This document shows, one piece after another, positions 11,970 through 24,435 of a stretch of DNA of 64,000 nucleotides. The translations under genes and the position numbers were made by a program. The DNA is from Arion vulgaris (taxonomy: Eukaryota > Mollusca > Gastropoda > Stylommatophora > Arionidae), in NCBI GenBank assembly GCA_020796225.1, contig CM036756.1, positions 51,626,363 through 51,690,362 on the forward strand. The letters are read 5' to 3'. The notes under the pieces were generated by a model. It saw nothing but the letters and a program-made list of their open reading frames with translations, was not told the DNA's origin and did not search any database. Every line of letters starts with the position of its first letter. The first letter of the stretch is position 1.

Positions 11970-12212
11970 CAGGGTGTTCAAGATAAAAGCAGCCCTCTCA
12001 AAGGAGACAGTCTGGCATATGTTTGGTTCAATTATGACGTAGTATAGGTCGAGTGAGTCTTTTTGTAAGGGTGTGTAATTATGGTGCAGGAAGGAGCGAT
12101 GAACAAATGTGACGGAAGGATTAGCCGGTTTAAATAGAAAATACACAAAAAGCAATGTGTACCTGGCAACTTTTCATTTGTCAATGGGGCTGCTTTTATC
12201 TTAAACACCCTG
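11970..12212. mobile_element. Tc1/mariner-type MITE, 243 bp
   Basis: A short non-autonomous DNA element with 26-bp inverted repeats (11970-11995 and 12187-12212), beginning CAGGGTGTTCAAGATAAAAG, with one mismatch. It is flanked by TA on both sides (11968-11969 and 12213-12214). The interior has no coding capacity. Confidence 0.9.
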
Positions 12213-12539
12213 TATAATGTATAAACATTCAATGGATATTTTATTGCATAGAACAACAATTGTATCTTTCTATAGCTGTGTTTTTGTGTGCACTACTTGA
12301 TAGGACAGCGTGAACTAACACATTACTCAACAATATTAAGTTTCATGAGAACATAATCAAATAGATGCAATGTATATTTGTTACACCTGCTTTACATGAC
12401 CACTAAGAGAATGCCTTCTTTCTGTGACTGTCATCCTAGTACTTTTATCAAGTCAGATAAGGTAGTGCAAAAGTAATAAATATATATTGCATTGATATAC
12501 AAACAAAATTCATAGACAAGCTTTCTTTCTCGAATCCTG

Positions 12540-13034
12540 TATGCCTCACAGCGTCAGGTCAGGAAGAGATTTCTAAAACGGGCCCTAGTATGCGCTTCGT
12601 AGATAGTCTCTTTCGTCGCCTCTGTTATCTCTGAGGTCCATCTTTTGCGTGGCCGGCCTTTTGCTTTGTACCCATTGTATCGGAGCAGCATTGCTCTTTG
12701 GGTGCACTGTCTGATGGTAATCTGCTTACGTGGCCGAACCATTTAATTTGTTGTTTTTGATGAAGTCTAGTACTGATGTTGTACCCACTTTTTTCCTGAT
12801 GTCTTCATTTCTCAACCGGTCTCTTCTTGTTACACCCAGCATTCTGCGTAGATACTTCATCTCTGTTGTGACTAGTTTTCTTCTATCGTTTGCTGTCAGC
12901 GTCCAGGTTTGGCACTGGTAACATAATGTGGGAGAAAGATTGTGTTGAACATTGCTCTTTTTGTGTTCATGGTGACGTGTTTGCATCTTAAAATTGGCGC
13001 CATTTGCCCTATCATTTGATTTGTTTTGTTGCAT
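12540..13034 (-). pseudogene. LINE 3' ORF fragment
   Basis: C-terminal part of a LINE polyprotein in at least two frames: CYQCQTWTLTANDRRKLVTT, EMKYLRRMLGVTRRDRLRNE, NEDIRKKVGTTSVLDFIKNN, then GYKAKGRPRKRWTSEITEAT. The order and spacing match the region after the RT domain. A frameshift near 12730 separates the two parts. Confidence 0.8.
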
Positions 13035-13140
13035 CTGTGTTGAATTTCATTAGTTATTCTTCCATTATCTAGGGTTATCTAGGTATTAGTGTTTGAAATT
13101 AAGGTGTCACAATTTAACCACGCTTAATTTTCTAACTTAA

Positions 13141-14588
13141 CCCTCTTATTCCCAGCCCTTCAGAAAAAGTTACTACTGAATTCCCAGGGCAAGGGAGATA
13201 ACCCAGCAACAACGAGAAGTGCTCATGAAATAAAATTCATAACAAATACAATTTCTAATCAATATTTGTGATTTAAAGTCCAATTTACAGTTAAATGGAT
13301 GAGGTACTAGTTTGTAAACATGTATGTTGTCATTACCATGCAAGTTGGATGTAAAAATTATACAAGTGAAGAAATAAAAATGAATGACAATATTGAACGT
13401 ATGTTTCACTCAAAAATGTCAGTTTTATTGAGGATAAATGTAAATTGAACGGTTGAAAAGCAATCTCCCTAACAGGTTGATTTTACATGTGGGGCAGCTA
13501 TCACTTGTCTCCACACACCTTCGTGGTGCAGTCCTCATCTTCATTTAGAAACACTAACTGCGGCTTTGCCACACAGTAGAGTTCTCCGTTGATGGTTGGC
13601 ATGAATGGAGTTGATCAGTCCTGCAGTTGCCTAGCCTGCATGTTTGATGCGGCATGAGGGCCCTCATACAATCAAGACAGAGGTTCAACCTTGCACATGT
13701 CCATATTGTCCTCATGGAACGAATTTGGAATTGACATTGAAGTACAAATATTTGCTGATACCTTCAAATCTATTTCTTGACACTATATTTGACAAAGCAG
13801 GCACATTCAACAGTTTATCGGTAAACCAAAACATTCTGTAGTAAGGTAACTGGTGAGTTCGACACATAGTTTACATAAAGAAAGATATTGATGTAATGAA
13901 AAGGAACAGTGTCCATGAAGGATCTGGATTTTTTTGAATTTTCATAGAGCAAATGTGTTGGTTAACTCTGTCTAGTTCTAAAAATATGCCTCGCGTAAAA
14001 ATCGTGCGTGCCGTAACGACATAATGACGGTAATCACAAATAGAGAATACTCTGAATCAATGTCATTTGCAGAACCTATTTCTTCACTAAATTGTTCGAT
14101 ATTGATAGTGCTCAGCTGTTGCGACTATTCTCTCTCAACTTTACAACCTGGGTGGACGGAGGAAGCGGCGTGTGTTCGCATCCATCGACAATCGTAATTC
14201 ATCGTAACTAATAGTTGCGCAAATCATCGTAAACACTAGAACTAGCGTCGTATATTTTCGCATGCAAATCTTGAATTAATTATATCTCAATCCGATTTAT
14301 CCACGATCTCGCTGGCAAATTTTCCATCAACTGAATCATAAATCACAAGTTTTCCAGAAAATATAAGGACTTTTCAAATATTCCGATACTGAAACCAAAT
14401 ACACTAGAAACACGCTGGATTTCTAAAATGGCAGCAGCCATTATCGCAATGACATCAGGGCTAAATTTAGCGTGTCTATTCACAAGGAAAGATATAGAAA
14501 AACGATTTAAAAGGTATATACCGCGCGGTAACGGCCGCTACAGGTTTATACCAATACGGCGCATTCGGCCGCTCCAGGAATAAGAGGG
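13141..14588. mobile_element. piggyBac-like element bounded by TTAA
   Basis: A 1448-bp element flanked by TTAA (13137-13140 and 14589-14592). The perfect 12-bp inverted repeats CCCTCTTATTCC begin with CCCT, as expected for piggyBac. GC-rich subterminal sequence (GCGGCCG blocks) lies at 14521-14575. No intact transposase was found. A minus-strand stretch near 13490-13530 reads CVETSDSCPTCKINL, faintly like a piggyBac C-terminal cysteine-rich motif, but this is weak. Confidence 0.75.
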
Positions 14589-14592
14589 TTAA

Positions 14593-17500
14593 TAAACTTT
14601 GTACCCACTTTCAGCTGGAACACATGTCTGAAATGGACATTGATTCTGATCTCTTGATTACATAGTGACCCAAGTTTTTCAAAAAAACTTTTTTTTACCA
14701 CTAATGTTGGCAGAACGTTAGACAAAATGGTATATGCTGATGTCGGTCTAATGTATGTTTGTTTAATGTTTTCTTTTGATCATATTTGTGGGAGAAAACT
14801 ATAACTAACCTACTGACCTGACGGTGCAGTTGTATTTAATCAAAAACAAATAACCAGTAAATGGAAAGCTGAAGACACTAACAGGATAAAATAGAAATAT
14901 TTCAGAGGTTATAAACTTATCTTAACAATAATAACATGTCTTAAAACTTTGGCAGTAAATGTCTGGATTTGCTAATAGTAAATCTGATGCCTCACGTGAC
15001 CTAAGTAGTTCTTCAAATTGTGTAGCACAGGTATAAAATGAAATTAAGAAAAGTCTTGATTTCTGATTTGTAGCCAAAGATGAATATTTTGAATATATTT
15101 ATGTTTTCTTCAGACAAGGAAGACTTGACATTCTCATGATCCATCCTTAGTGATTAGCAAAGATCTTTATCACAGCACTCAGGACAGGACAGGTCTCTAG
15201 GTGCTCCAATCTCCTCTAGCAACCTTATCAGTGTAAATGTTACTGATTACACATGTAAATGTTCTCTGTTTATGGATCACATGTCTTGTTCCCTTAACAA
15301 AGTATTCATGCCAGGCAGCCTTCAGTTTCACTCAACTCCTTCACTGTGCCAAAAAATGCAGATTCACATATATGTCCATAATCATTTATTCAACAAACTT
15401 TTATCGTGGCAATGGTCATGTCTGCCATATCCATTTCCTTCCCTGACCACAACTGTATCAGCCAGACAATCTGTTTGCTCATTACCTTGTGTGCCTATAT
15501 GGCTTGGTACAAAAATAAAGTCAAGTGGGCTGTGCTGAACGAGTCAAAACTGTTATTGTCTTATATAACCAGTCTGACTTATCTTGAGCATATTCATTAA
15601 GTCGCTCTGTATGTGTGGCTCAAAGCTATGGTTACTGCCTTGATCTCCATTGTGAGACAAGAAAAGGTACATTTCTCCTAGATAGTTTTACAACTCAAAA
15701 CTTGCTGTGAATGCTTATGCTCTGTCATCATATTTCTTTCAAATAGAAACAGTGCCTCACTACAGTTGACCTTCGTGCAGGTAATCTGTAACATATCAAA
15801 ATCATGTGTATTCTCTTATGAATGTTTTTTGGGTAGCAGTTTGTTAAACATAAAATTGACATACTCTTTTCATTGTTTACCTTTGTAACACATTGTTTAC
15901 CTTTGTAACATCTGGTGAAACATCTAGAAAGACAGAAAAATGTGTTCATTCTGTGAGCATCTTACTACTTAGTGCTGTAGGTCTGCTTCATGCTTCCTAT
16001 CACTGTACCTCCATCAAGCTGTTGTTGGTTTATTTCACTTGGCATTGCAGTATGCTGTTGTCTTTTTTTTTTTTTTTTTTTATCACTTGATTTTTAAGAA
16101 AAATATATTTAAAATTGTGTAAGTGGACAAAATGTTGTCATAAAGAAGTACATTTATAGAAAGAGACACAGTTTGTGCTAAACAACCTATGAGATAATTT
16201 AGAAAATTTGTAGATGTTTTTGTAATTAGTATTATTTTGCATACATAGTGACTTTCCAACCTACTCTTAGTGTCCTACTTTCATTCACCAGTAATAGTAC
16301 ACTACTTATATCATCCCATAACAAATTTCAGTGTGTTTTCATCTTGTGTTTTGGGTGTTGAACTTCTTTAGTTAAACCTATTTTGTACAAATGTAATTAT
16401 GTCAGAATGAAATTGTCATAGATGAATGGAAATAATTATACTGCACTTTTGTGACATTCTGTTACCTTTTACCATACATAATAAATTTAGCCAGCACTTG
16501 TTTAGCAGTTTTTCATGACATATTATATGTGTGTTATTGTTTTCTACTTAACTCCATCTGTTCTTTCCTACTTGTCTCATCATATTCTTTTATAGTTTCC
16601 TGGGACTTAGTTTATCATGTACAGTTCTCAGTATTGCATCCTTTTTTGTTTTGTTAGAATGTTGATTGACATGCCCGAGGGTTTGGATAGTGCCAGAAAC
16701 AAAGTGCCTCAGCTTTATACTGTCTGTCACATTGATCGAATGGATCATGTTGTTATAACAATATCATTAGATTTTCTATAAATATCCTCAATGATTTCTT
16801 GATAATAATGGTTGACTTGCCCTGTAGTTAGTGTATTCATATTTCTATTAACGGTTTCATCAGTCAGTGTCTTAAATATTAAAGAAGATAGTTTTAATTA
16901 AATCTTCCATTTTAATGTTCAGAAAATACTGTCATAGAAAATGTTTGAAAAGTTTTGTTTGGTTAGTCCATTTTAGAGTGACTAGATTTGTTGTTATCCC
17001 TCAAGAAACTACATTCCGACCAGATGACAAGAAATCATGATATTGAAATAAACATATCGGATAATGAAAAAGGAAGCATTTTAGTCATAGAAATACCATT
17101 ACGGCTTGGAGAAAAGTCATGGAAGGCTATATTCCAGAAAAGATGAAGTAGTAGATTGTGTACAAGATTTGATTGATGAATTGTAAATGGATGCATCAGA
17201 GGTTTTTAAGGTAATTAGAACTTTTATGGAAGCAAAGTTTCAGAAGACATGCAACTTGGTGTATGAATGAAACAGTCAACATAGTGGTATCAAATATTTA
17301 TGTATAGATGAAACATTTTAAGTAACATATGAAATTATTTGTTGTATTATTTGCAGTTTACTAGTCATTGTATCATACTTCAGAATATAGTGATGATGTG
17401 CATATATTACTTGAGGTTGTCACAATAGGACTGCCAAAATAAGAGCGTTTACTGACAAGACGTAGGATTTAGTATGCAGGCTGAAATTTTGATGTCCTGT

Positions 17501-18549
17501 CCTACACATATAGGGGCCTACAAACCAAGGTGCAACATAGCCTTTCATGGCTCAGGCCAAACATCACAAAGAGTGAGTACATTGGCCACGAAGAACATTC
17601 GCAAACATAATTCTTCTTCGAACGTTTCATAATGACCACTTGTTAAACCGCTCTTTGTGATTTGTATGTGATCCGAGCCTAAGAGTGATTGTATGTTTTG
17701 CCAGTTATGCTCCTACAAGTAGGCCAGCACATCCGTTTTCTGGGATGCTTTTTATTTACTAGGGTGCAAACATACAAACAAACTATTATGCTAGATTATG
17801 ACTTTGATACCTGCATTGTTCATTATTTGTTGATTTTTGTGTGACTGAAAGTTTGTTGTATTTGTATTACTTGAATCTCATGTTTACATCATTGATAAGA
17901 TCTTGGGTAATGCAGCTAACGTTCTGTGTATATTCTGTACTCTTGTTTGTTGTTGAACTTTTAATGTTTTTACTTTGATATCACAGGGGAAGTTCATTAA
18001 TTTGACATTAATATAATTGTTGTTGCATAAATATTGTATGTGTACTACAGGCTACAAGGAAACTATCTAAAACGGAACAATGTTATAGCCTATGCTGTTC
18101 CTATAAAGTCCAGCACAATATACAGTGCAAACAGTACAGTATTTAGGACATTAACAATTTTATGTTGACTGCAACCAAGAAACAAGACTTGCATTTTTTA
18201 ATTTGAGAAAACAATGAACAATTGATAAAATAAATATACATAATAATAGAGTGACTTGTTGTAATACTATCTCCCTCCTTCTTTGTATTTTATGTGTTCC
18301 AATGTTGGGGTTATTGTTATTATAGAATCAATGAAATCTTTCACCTCTGATAATGAATTTCTTGTCTTATAAATATTGGTGTGCTGTTCCAGTAGGAGCT
18401 ATGTGGTAACAAATCAGAATGATATGGAGGATTGGGAGAAACTTGCCAAATCAGATCATTAAAAGTATTTACGTAACAGGAAAATGAGTACATTTTTGAA
18501 CACATGAACTGACTAAACATTGGTAAAATAAATATTATTGTGTTCTATA
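14593..18549. other. Long AT-rich interval without a supported gene
   Basis: About 4 kb with only short open frames, a poly-T run at about 16062-16081 and a dispersed repeat copy at 17640-17770 (listed separately). No exon with conserved sequence was recognised. Confidence 0.45.
17640..17770. repeat. Dispersed repeat R2, copy 1
   Basis: Shares a run of matches with 56420-56540: a GTATGT-ATCCGAGCC block, TGCCAGTTAT, GCACATCCG-TTTCTGGGA, then TTTTATTTACTAGGGT. Both copies are in the same orientation. The class is unknown; no TSD was identified. Confidence 0.65.
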
Positions 18550-19480
18550 TTTGTATCAAAGTTTTACTCCAATGGACATCCATCTTTTGCTTTGATGTTG
18601 TACTCAAATCTGTCCATCTTCTGATGTTTCCCTCCCACTTGTACCTCGATATCCTCTTACTTGCTGTTCAACTTTCCCCTAAAAGTTTTGTTCAATGTGT
18701 CTTGCCTCCTTAGGTAACCAAAATATTTTCTTTGTTTGATTTTTATTTCCTGCAGTAATTCTTTCTTCATTACTAGTTTTTTTAATTTCTTTATTTGTTT
18801 GTTTTTCTTTCCATGAAATGCGACTTATTCTTCTGTATATCCACATTTCAAAGGCATTCATATCTTCCAACCACTTGTTCATTGTCCATGTTTCTGAACC
18901 ATACAAAAATAGAGTAAATATATCCCTTGATAATCCTCAGCTTATTTTTTTATCAGTTTAGATATTAGTAACTTGCTCACCATGTCATTGAGTTGTACTA
19001 TTTGGTCATTCCTATTCTCCTGATCTCTTTTTCAAATCTGCTATCATCAGTAATCATGTATCCTAGATATAAGATATTGTTCACTTGCTTCAGTAGCTCA
19101 TCTGTTCTGATATTTATTTTTGACTTCTCTTCTCAACTGATAACCATATTGTTTGCTTTCTGGATGTTAATGTCTAATACTTGCTAGTTTTGTCTAGATG
19201 GTCTACTAGTTCTTGCTTATTTTCAGCTACTCAATACTGTGTCATCTGCATATCTTAGGTTACTTATGATTTTTCCATTGATCTTGAGTCCTGACAGTTT
19301 GAGCTGTTTTAAGATTTTCTTTTCTCTGTGTAAATTTACTATGTGACATAATACATCCCTGCCTCACTCCTCATTTTTATGTCAGTGTATTGAGAGTAAA
19401 TATTTTCAGTTTCTAATTGTTGCTGTTCCCCAGTACATATTTCTGATTAGTCTGATGTCCTTTCCATCCATTTCTTGCAG
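18550..19480 (-). pseudogene. LINE reverse transcriptase fragment
   Basis: Minus-strand remnant of a non-LTR RT. Near 19360 it reads GVRQGCIMSH, and near 19240-19262 NLRYADDTVL, the catalytic box. At 18679-18906 it reads MYGSETWTMNKWLEDMNAFE and IYRRISRISWKEKQTNKEIK. Several stops and frameshifts interrupt it. Confidence 0.85.
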
Positions 19481-19689
19481 ACATGTGATTAGTTTTTCCA
19501 TGCCGTAAAAAACACAAATTGGTAATATAGAATTGTTATTGTTCGGTGATGACTGGGTGATGAGAAAATGTTATAGGGTTGAAACTGGCATCGATTGGGT
19601 AGAAAAAAGTCAACTGGAAGATGTAGATTTTGCTGATTATAGTGCTTTATTAAGTAAAAATAACCAAGATTTGTAAAGAAAAACAGACA

Positions 19690-20240
19690 ACTTGTCATCT
19701 ATAACATCAAAAGTTGGACTGCAGATAAGCTATGAAAAAACAAATATAATAAAGACACCTATGACAAGTAATGCAGATATCACCCTGGAATTTAAAATGA
19801 TAAAAATAACAGAGCAGTTCACCTATTTAGGTAGCAACTTTGATTGCACTGAAAATATTGAAAAATAAATTATGATACGAATTGTCAAAGCAACATCAGA
19901 CTTTTGAAAATCTAAATAAAATATGGAATTCTTTTAAGTTATATAGTTTAAAAAGTAAATTACAAATTTTCAATTCTAATGTTGTGTCAGTTCTAACATA
20001 TGCCAGCGAGAGTTGGAAAATGAATAAAGATATAGAAAGTAAGTTGAGTTAATCTGAAAATGCATGTCTGCGAAAAATAGTGAACATAAAATGGGACAAA
20101 TTCAGAAGTGATGAAATCAGAGAAATGTCAGGTCAACCACTAATAACAACTGTTATAAAAAAGAGAAGATGGAGATATGTTCGGCAAACCTTGAGGAGAA
20201 ATGATCAAAGAAAAACAAAACAGGCTTTAAAGTGGGAGGC
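19690..20240 (+). pseudogene. LINE 3' ORF fragment (family C)
   Basis: C-terminal RT segment: KVGLQISYEKTNIIKTPMTS, ITEQFTYLGSNFDCTENIEK, LTYASESWKMNKDIESKLS and WDKFRSDEIREMSGQPLITT followed by KRRWRYVRQTLRRNDQRKTK. Stops occur near 19866 and 20050. It abuts family B sequence near 20245. Confidence 0.85.
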
Positions 20241-20244
20241 AATT

Positions 20245-21236
20245 CTATATTATGGTTCAAAGTACAAAAGGGAGTAAGACAAGGATGCATACTCTCCCCA
20301 TGTTTATTCAACATCTATGCAGAACATATAATGTGAAATGTTAAAAATGACGAAAACTAAAGTTTTTGACCCATTTACAATCGCGGGGAAATGATTCCAG
20401 AACGAAGGTACACAGATGACACAGTACTATTTCTCAAATAGTGCCACCGCTTGGAACATCTAGTTCGGTCTGCCAAGAAGTACAGCGAAGATCGTAACCT
20501 TTTTCTGAATATAAAGAAAACTAAAATTATGTCCACGGACAAAGCAAAATCTCAACCCAAAATTACCATCAATAATGAAAACATTGAGAACATCACAGAT
20601 TTAATACCTTGGCTCTATAAACAACAACAATGGAGATTGTATGAAAGAAGTTAGAAGAAGACTAGCCATGGTTTTCCAGAGGTTGGTGAACATGAGGAAA
20701 CTATGGCACGACACAAGCAAAGATTGTACGAAAGAAGTTAGAAGAAGGCTAGCCATGGCTTTCCAGAGGTTGGTCAGCATAAAGAAACAAAACTAAGACT
20801 TCTAAGAACATGCATATTCCCTGTGGCAACATATGGATGCGAATCGTGGACCATAACATAAACATTAAAAAACAAAATTGAAGCTTTTGAAACAAGGAGC
20901 TATAGAAAAGTCCTTAGAACATCCTGGACAGAGAAGAGAAGAAACAGACATCCTACAAGACATGAATATCAAGGAGCATTGGCTCATAAATAGCATCATG
21001 TCACGGAAGATGAAACATTTTGGCCACATTAAACACCACAGTGGTCTAGAGAAAAAGGTAATGGATGGCATGGTTCCTGGAAACGCAGGAGACGACCACG
21101 ACAAAGATGGCAGCAGGACATCAAAGAAACCTTGAACATGATGCTGGAAGAGGCAGGAGAACTTGCAAGAGACAGAAAACTTTTCAGGCGGGCTGTGATG
21201 AATGCGACGTTCCGCAAGGGACATGCTACTACTTGA
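20245..21236 (+). pseudogene. LINE RT and 3' ORF fragment (family B)
   Basis: Starts within the RT domain (VQKGVRQGCILSPCLFNIYA), then RYTDDTVLF (degenerate YADD box), KYSEDRNLFLNIKKTKIMST and the C-terminal region NIKEHWLINSIMSRKMKHFG. A segment of about 60 bp with SKDCTKEVRRRLAMAFQRLV is duplicated near 20635-20780. Stops and frameshifts show that it is dead. The last coding part is nearly identical to 5537-5895. Confidence 0.87.
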
Positions 21237-21240
21237 ATCC

Positions 21241-21612
21241 TATATTATATAGTAGGTGTACTTGCCATACAGTATAGTTTTTATATTATATAGTAGGTGT
21301 ACTTGCCATACAGTATAGTTTTTATATTATATAGTAGGTGTACTTGCCATACAGTATAGTTTTTATATTATATAGTAGGTGTACTTGCCATACAGTATAG
21401 TTTTTATATTATATAGTAGGTGTACTTGCCATACAGTATAGTTTTTATATTATATAGTAGGTGTACTTGCCATACAGTATAGTTTTTATATTATATAGTA
21501 GGTGTAGTACTTGCCATACAGTATAGTTTTTATATTATATAGTAGGTGTACTTGCCATACAGTATAGTTTTTATATTATATAGTAGGTGTACTTGCCATA
21601 CAGTATAGTTTT
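21241..21612. repeat. 41-bp tandem array, 9 copies
   Basis: Nine near-identical 41-bp units containing TATATTATATAGTAGGTGTA and CTTGCCATACAGTATAGTTT. One unit has an extra three bases (GTGTAGTACTTG). The array lies exactly between the 3' end of a family B LINE and the 5' edge of a family A LINE. Confidence 0.97.
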
Positions 21613-21615
21613 TTT

Positions 21616-22715
21616 TTAACCAAAACTATCCTGGACCTATGTTTCATAGACTACTCAAAAGCTTTCGATAAAGTAAAACATGGAGAAATAATCAGCATGT
21701 TAGAAAGTATAAATATTGATGGTAAAGATCTTAGACTGATCAAGAATTTGTACTGGCAACAAAGTGCAGACATTAGACTAGAGAGTAAGATTGGAATCTA
21801 TCGGGCGATACAGTTAGGAGTACGGCAAGGTGCGACTCTCACCAGACCTATTCAACTTATATAGCGAAAACATCATGAGATCTATAGAAGAAAAGACAGG
21901 AATAGCAGTCGGTGGACAAAATATAAACAACCTAAGATACGCTGATGACACAATTCTCATGGCTACAAATGAACACGATCTGCAAGACTTGATAGACATA
22001 CTAGTGAGAGAAAGTGAAAAGAAAGGATTAAGCATGAATATAAAGAAAACAGAGGTTATGGTTGACTCCAAGAAACAAGAAACACCAACATGCAATATCA
22101 AAATAAATAACACAACACTGAAACAAGTCCATCGATTCAAGTATCTAGGAACATTCCTAACATCAGATGGAAGATGTACAACAGAGATTAGGAGTAGAAT
22201 AGCTCAAACGAAAGCAGCTTTTATGAAAATGAAGAACACACTATGCGTGAACTCACTACCAATGACACTGCAAAAACGAGTACTCCAATGCTATATTGAA
22301 CCAATTCTTATGTATGGCAGCGAATCATGGACACTGAACAAATAATCAATACGATCATTGGAAGCCACAGAGATGTGGTTTTACAGAAGAATGTTGAGAA
22401 TTCCATGGACAGCAAAGAAAACAAACGGGGAGGTTTTAAATCAGGTCTGCACACAAAGAAACCTTATCAAATGAATAAGAATTCGACAATCAAGGTTCTT
22501 CGGGCATATAATGCGAAGAGAAGGTTTAGAACATTTGGTGACTACAGGTAAAATTCAGGAAGGAGAGATCGTGGAAGAAAGAGGGAGAAGATGTTGGATG
22601 GCCTGACATGGTTTGACAAAATATCGACGTCAGAACTGATTACATGCACCAAGCAAAGAGAGTTGTGGAGAGACATGATCGCCTACGCGGCAGGCATGGC
22701 ACTTGATTGATTGAT
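21616..22715 (+). pseudogene. LINE RT fragment (family A, copy 2)
   Basis: Longer relative of 11028-11886. It begins with the upstream RT motif CFIDYSKAFDKVKHGEIISM, continues with LGVRQGATL, shifts frame near 21838, then reads SPDLFNLYSENIMRSIEEKT, NLRYADDTILMATNEHDLQD and FKYLGTFLTSDGRCTTEIRS. A stop follows GSESWTLNK near 22343; the C-terminal region continues in the same DNA to a TTGATTGATTGA tail. The reading frame from 21830 to 22345 is open for 171 codons, so this copy is comparatively young. Confidence 0.93.
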
Positions 22716-22969
22716 CATGGACCAGTACTGCTGGATACTTTTTTTAAAAATAGATTGTCATAATGTTTGTTTGAACATGTTGGCCACATATCCAACTGAT
22801 CGAGTATGGTTCTTTTATATCAGTTGCATCTTATAGTTTGATCATATGTGCTCTGTTTCTTCTCTTCTCGCATCATTCTTAGTCCGTTTTTATCATTCTA
22901 ATGTGATATATAAACAGCCAAACACCAAGAACGAGTATACATGTACAACCTTCAGTACCTATTGAAGCT
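22716..22969. other. Spacer without a recognised feature
   Basis: AT-rich sequence between the family A LINE and the GC-rich repeat R1; nothing identified. Confidence 0.4.
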
Positions 22970-23890
22970 CAGGTGCTTATCCTTCGGTGGTGTGTTTGGT
23001 TTCAACCAGCATTTACTGGGTTCCTCTCCGTTAGCCTTTTGCTGTCCCCAGTCAAACCTGCAAGGCAGCAGGTTGCTATTTTCTTTTAGGGCAGCGACCC
23101 TTAGATGGCCTGCCCTCCCGGGTTTATGAGCGCCATCTGCTCAGTGAACCAGTCATTTTGTGGACACCTTGGTTTGCGGCCCGTCCAGTTTTGTATCGGT
23201 TTGCTCCGCTAGACTTTGATTGTCCCCAATCAAACTACAAGGCAACAGTAGTTCCTTGCGAGCAGAAACGCGCACTGGCTTCACCTCTGCTGGGTGGTAG
23301 GCACACCCTCTCGCCTGCTGTGCATGCCATGCCTCTGCCCTGGTGCCTGCCTAATCATCACCGCCATGCTCATATTTGCCTGAGTTGTCCGACCCTGGGG
23401 CTTAAATCGTGCCTATGTGGACCCATGTGCAACTCAACCTGGGGCCCAGTATATCGGGCTCTAGGGCGATGAGAGAGAGAGCTAGAGCTATACTGTCTCC
23501 TAGTTTCGCCCCATGTGGGTCTACTTCTCTTCAGAGGATGCACCTCTCATCCCTTTACTTTTGGTGCGGTCATTTACTCCGGGGGAGTTTGCATTCGTTC
23601 ACGAACGACTCGTACACTGCTGTTTCTGACTTTTTAGCTACTTGGGCATGTTTTATCGGACCCCGGCCAGGAGATGTGTGCATTTTGTTCGTATTTGTGA
23701 ACTTGCCTTTCCGTGCTTGCACCTACCACTACCTGTGGCTCTCCTTCGATCCCTGTTACCCCCTTAGCCAGACCGGAACCAAAGTCTGTTTCCAGGGTCA
23801 CCACGTGGAGGTGGGGCACAGGGTCTTGATTAGTGCCGGCTCACTAATCCTGGCACACCCTCATGCACCTTTGACCCCTAGCTCTCAGTT
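22970..23890 (+). repeat. GC-rich unclassified repeat R1, copy 1
   Basis: A block markedly richer in GC than its surroundings. From about 23400 to 23890 it matches the reverse complement of 38215-38620 at roughly 80 percent by eye, including CGGAACCAAAGTCTGTT, GTGATTAGTGCCGG-like and ACTCCGGGGGAG segments. An internal duplication pairs 23030-23075 (CTGTCCCCAGTCAAACCTGC) with 23215-23255 (TTGTCCCCAATCAAACTACA). The translated frames have no known domain. It is probably a transposon of unknown class. Confidence 0.65.
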
Positions 23891-24109
23891 TGAAATATTT
23901 TGATCAGAAAACATTCATAAAATTATGAATGTAACCACAGCTTAGGTTACTTATAAAGTCTTTGCTAGAACCCCTAGTATGTAGTAGCACTGTTCATCAG
24001 TTATTCCTTTGACATGTATGATGTAGGGTGGTTCATAATACAGATTTGGACATTTTTATATGAAATATTCTTCTACAGATACAAAAACTAGTCACTTTGT
24101 GGGTTTGTT

Positions 24110-24435
24110 TATTTAGTCAGTCATGAATTAACTATGAGATATGAAATCATGGTGTGTCATGATATGTAAGTTATAAGTAAAATATTATTTAGTCAGTCAT
24201 GAATTAACTATGAGATATGAAATCATGGTGTCGTAGTTATAAAATTATTTTGTAGTTAATAAGTAAAATTTATTATTTTAGTAAAAGCATCATGAATTAA
24301 CTATGAGATGTGAAATCATGGTGTGTCATGATATGTAAGTTATAAGTAAATTATTATTTAGTCAGTCATGAATTAACTATGAGATATGAAATCATAGTGT
24401 GTCATGATATGTAAGTTATAAGTAAATTATTATCT
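24110..24435. repeat. Tandem duplication, about four 70-75 bp units
   Basis: Repeated ATTTAGTCAGTCATGAATTA, ACTATGAGATATGAAATCAT, GGTGTGTCATGATATGTAAG segments. The second and third units are shortened or altered around 24230-24290. Confidence 0.85.

Noticed and set aside
21241..21612. CRISPR-like array
   Set aside because: Units are contiguous with no variable spacers; the same holds for the other arrays in this eukaryotic window.
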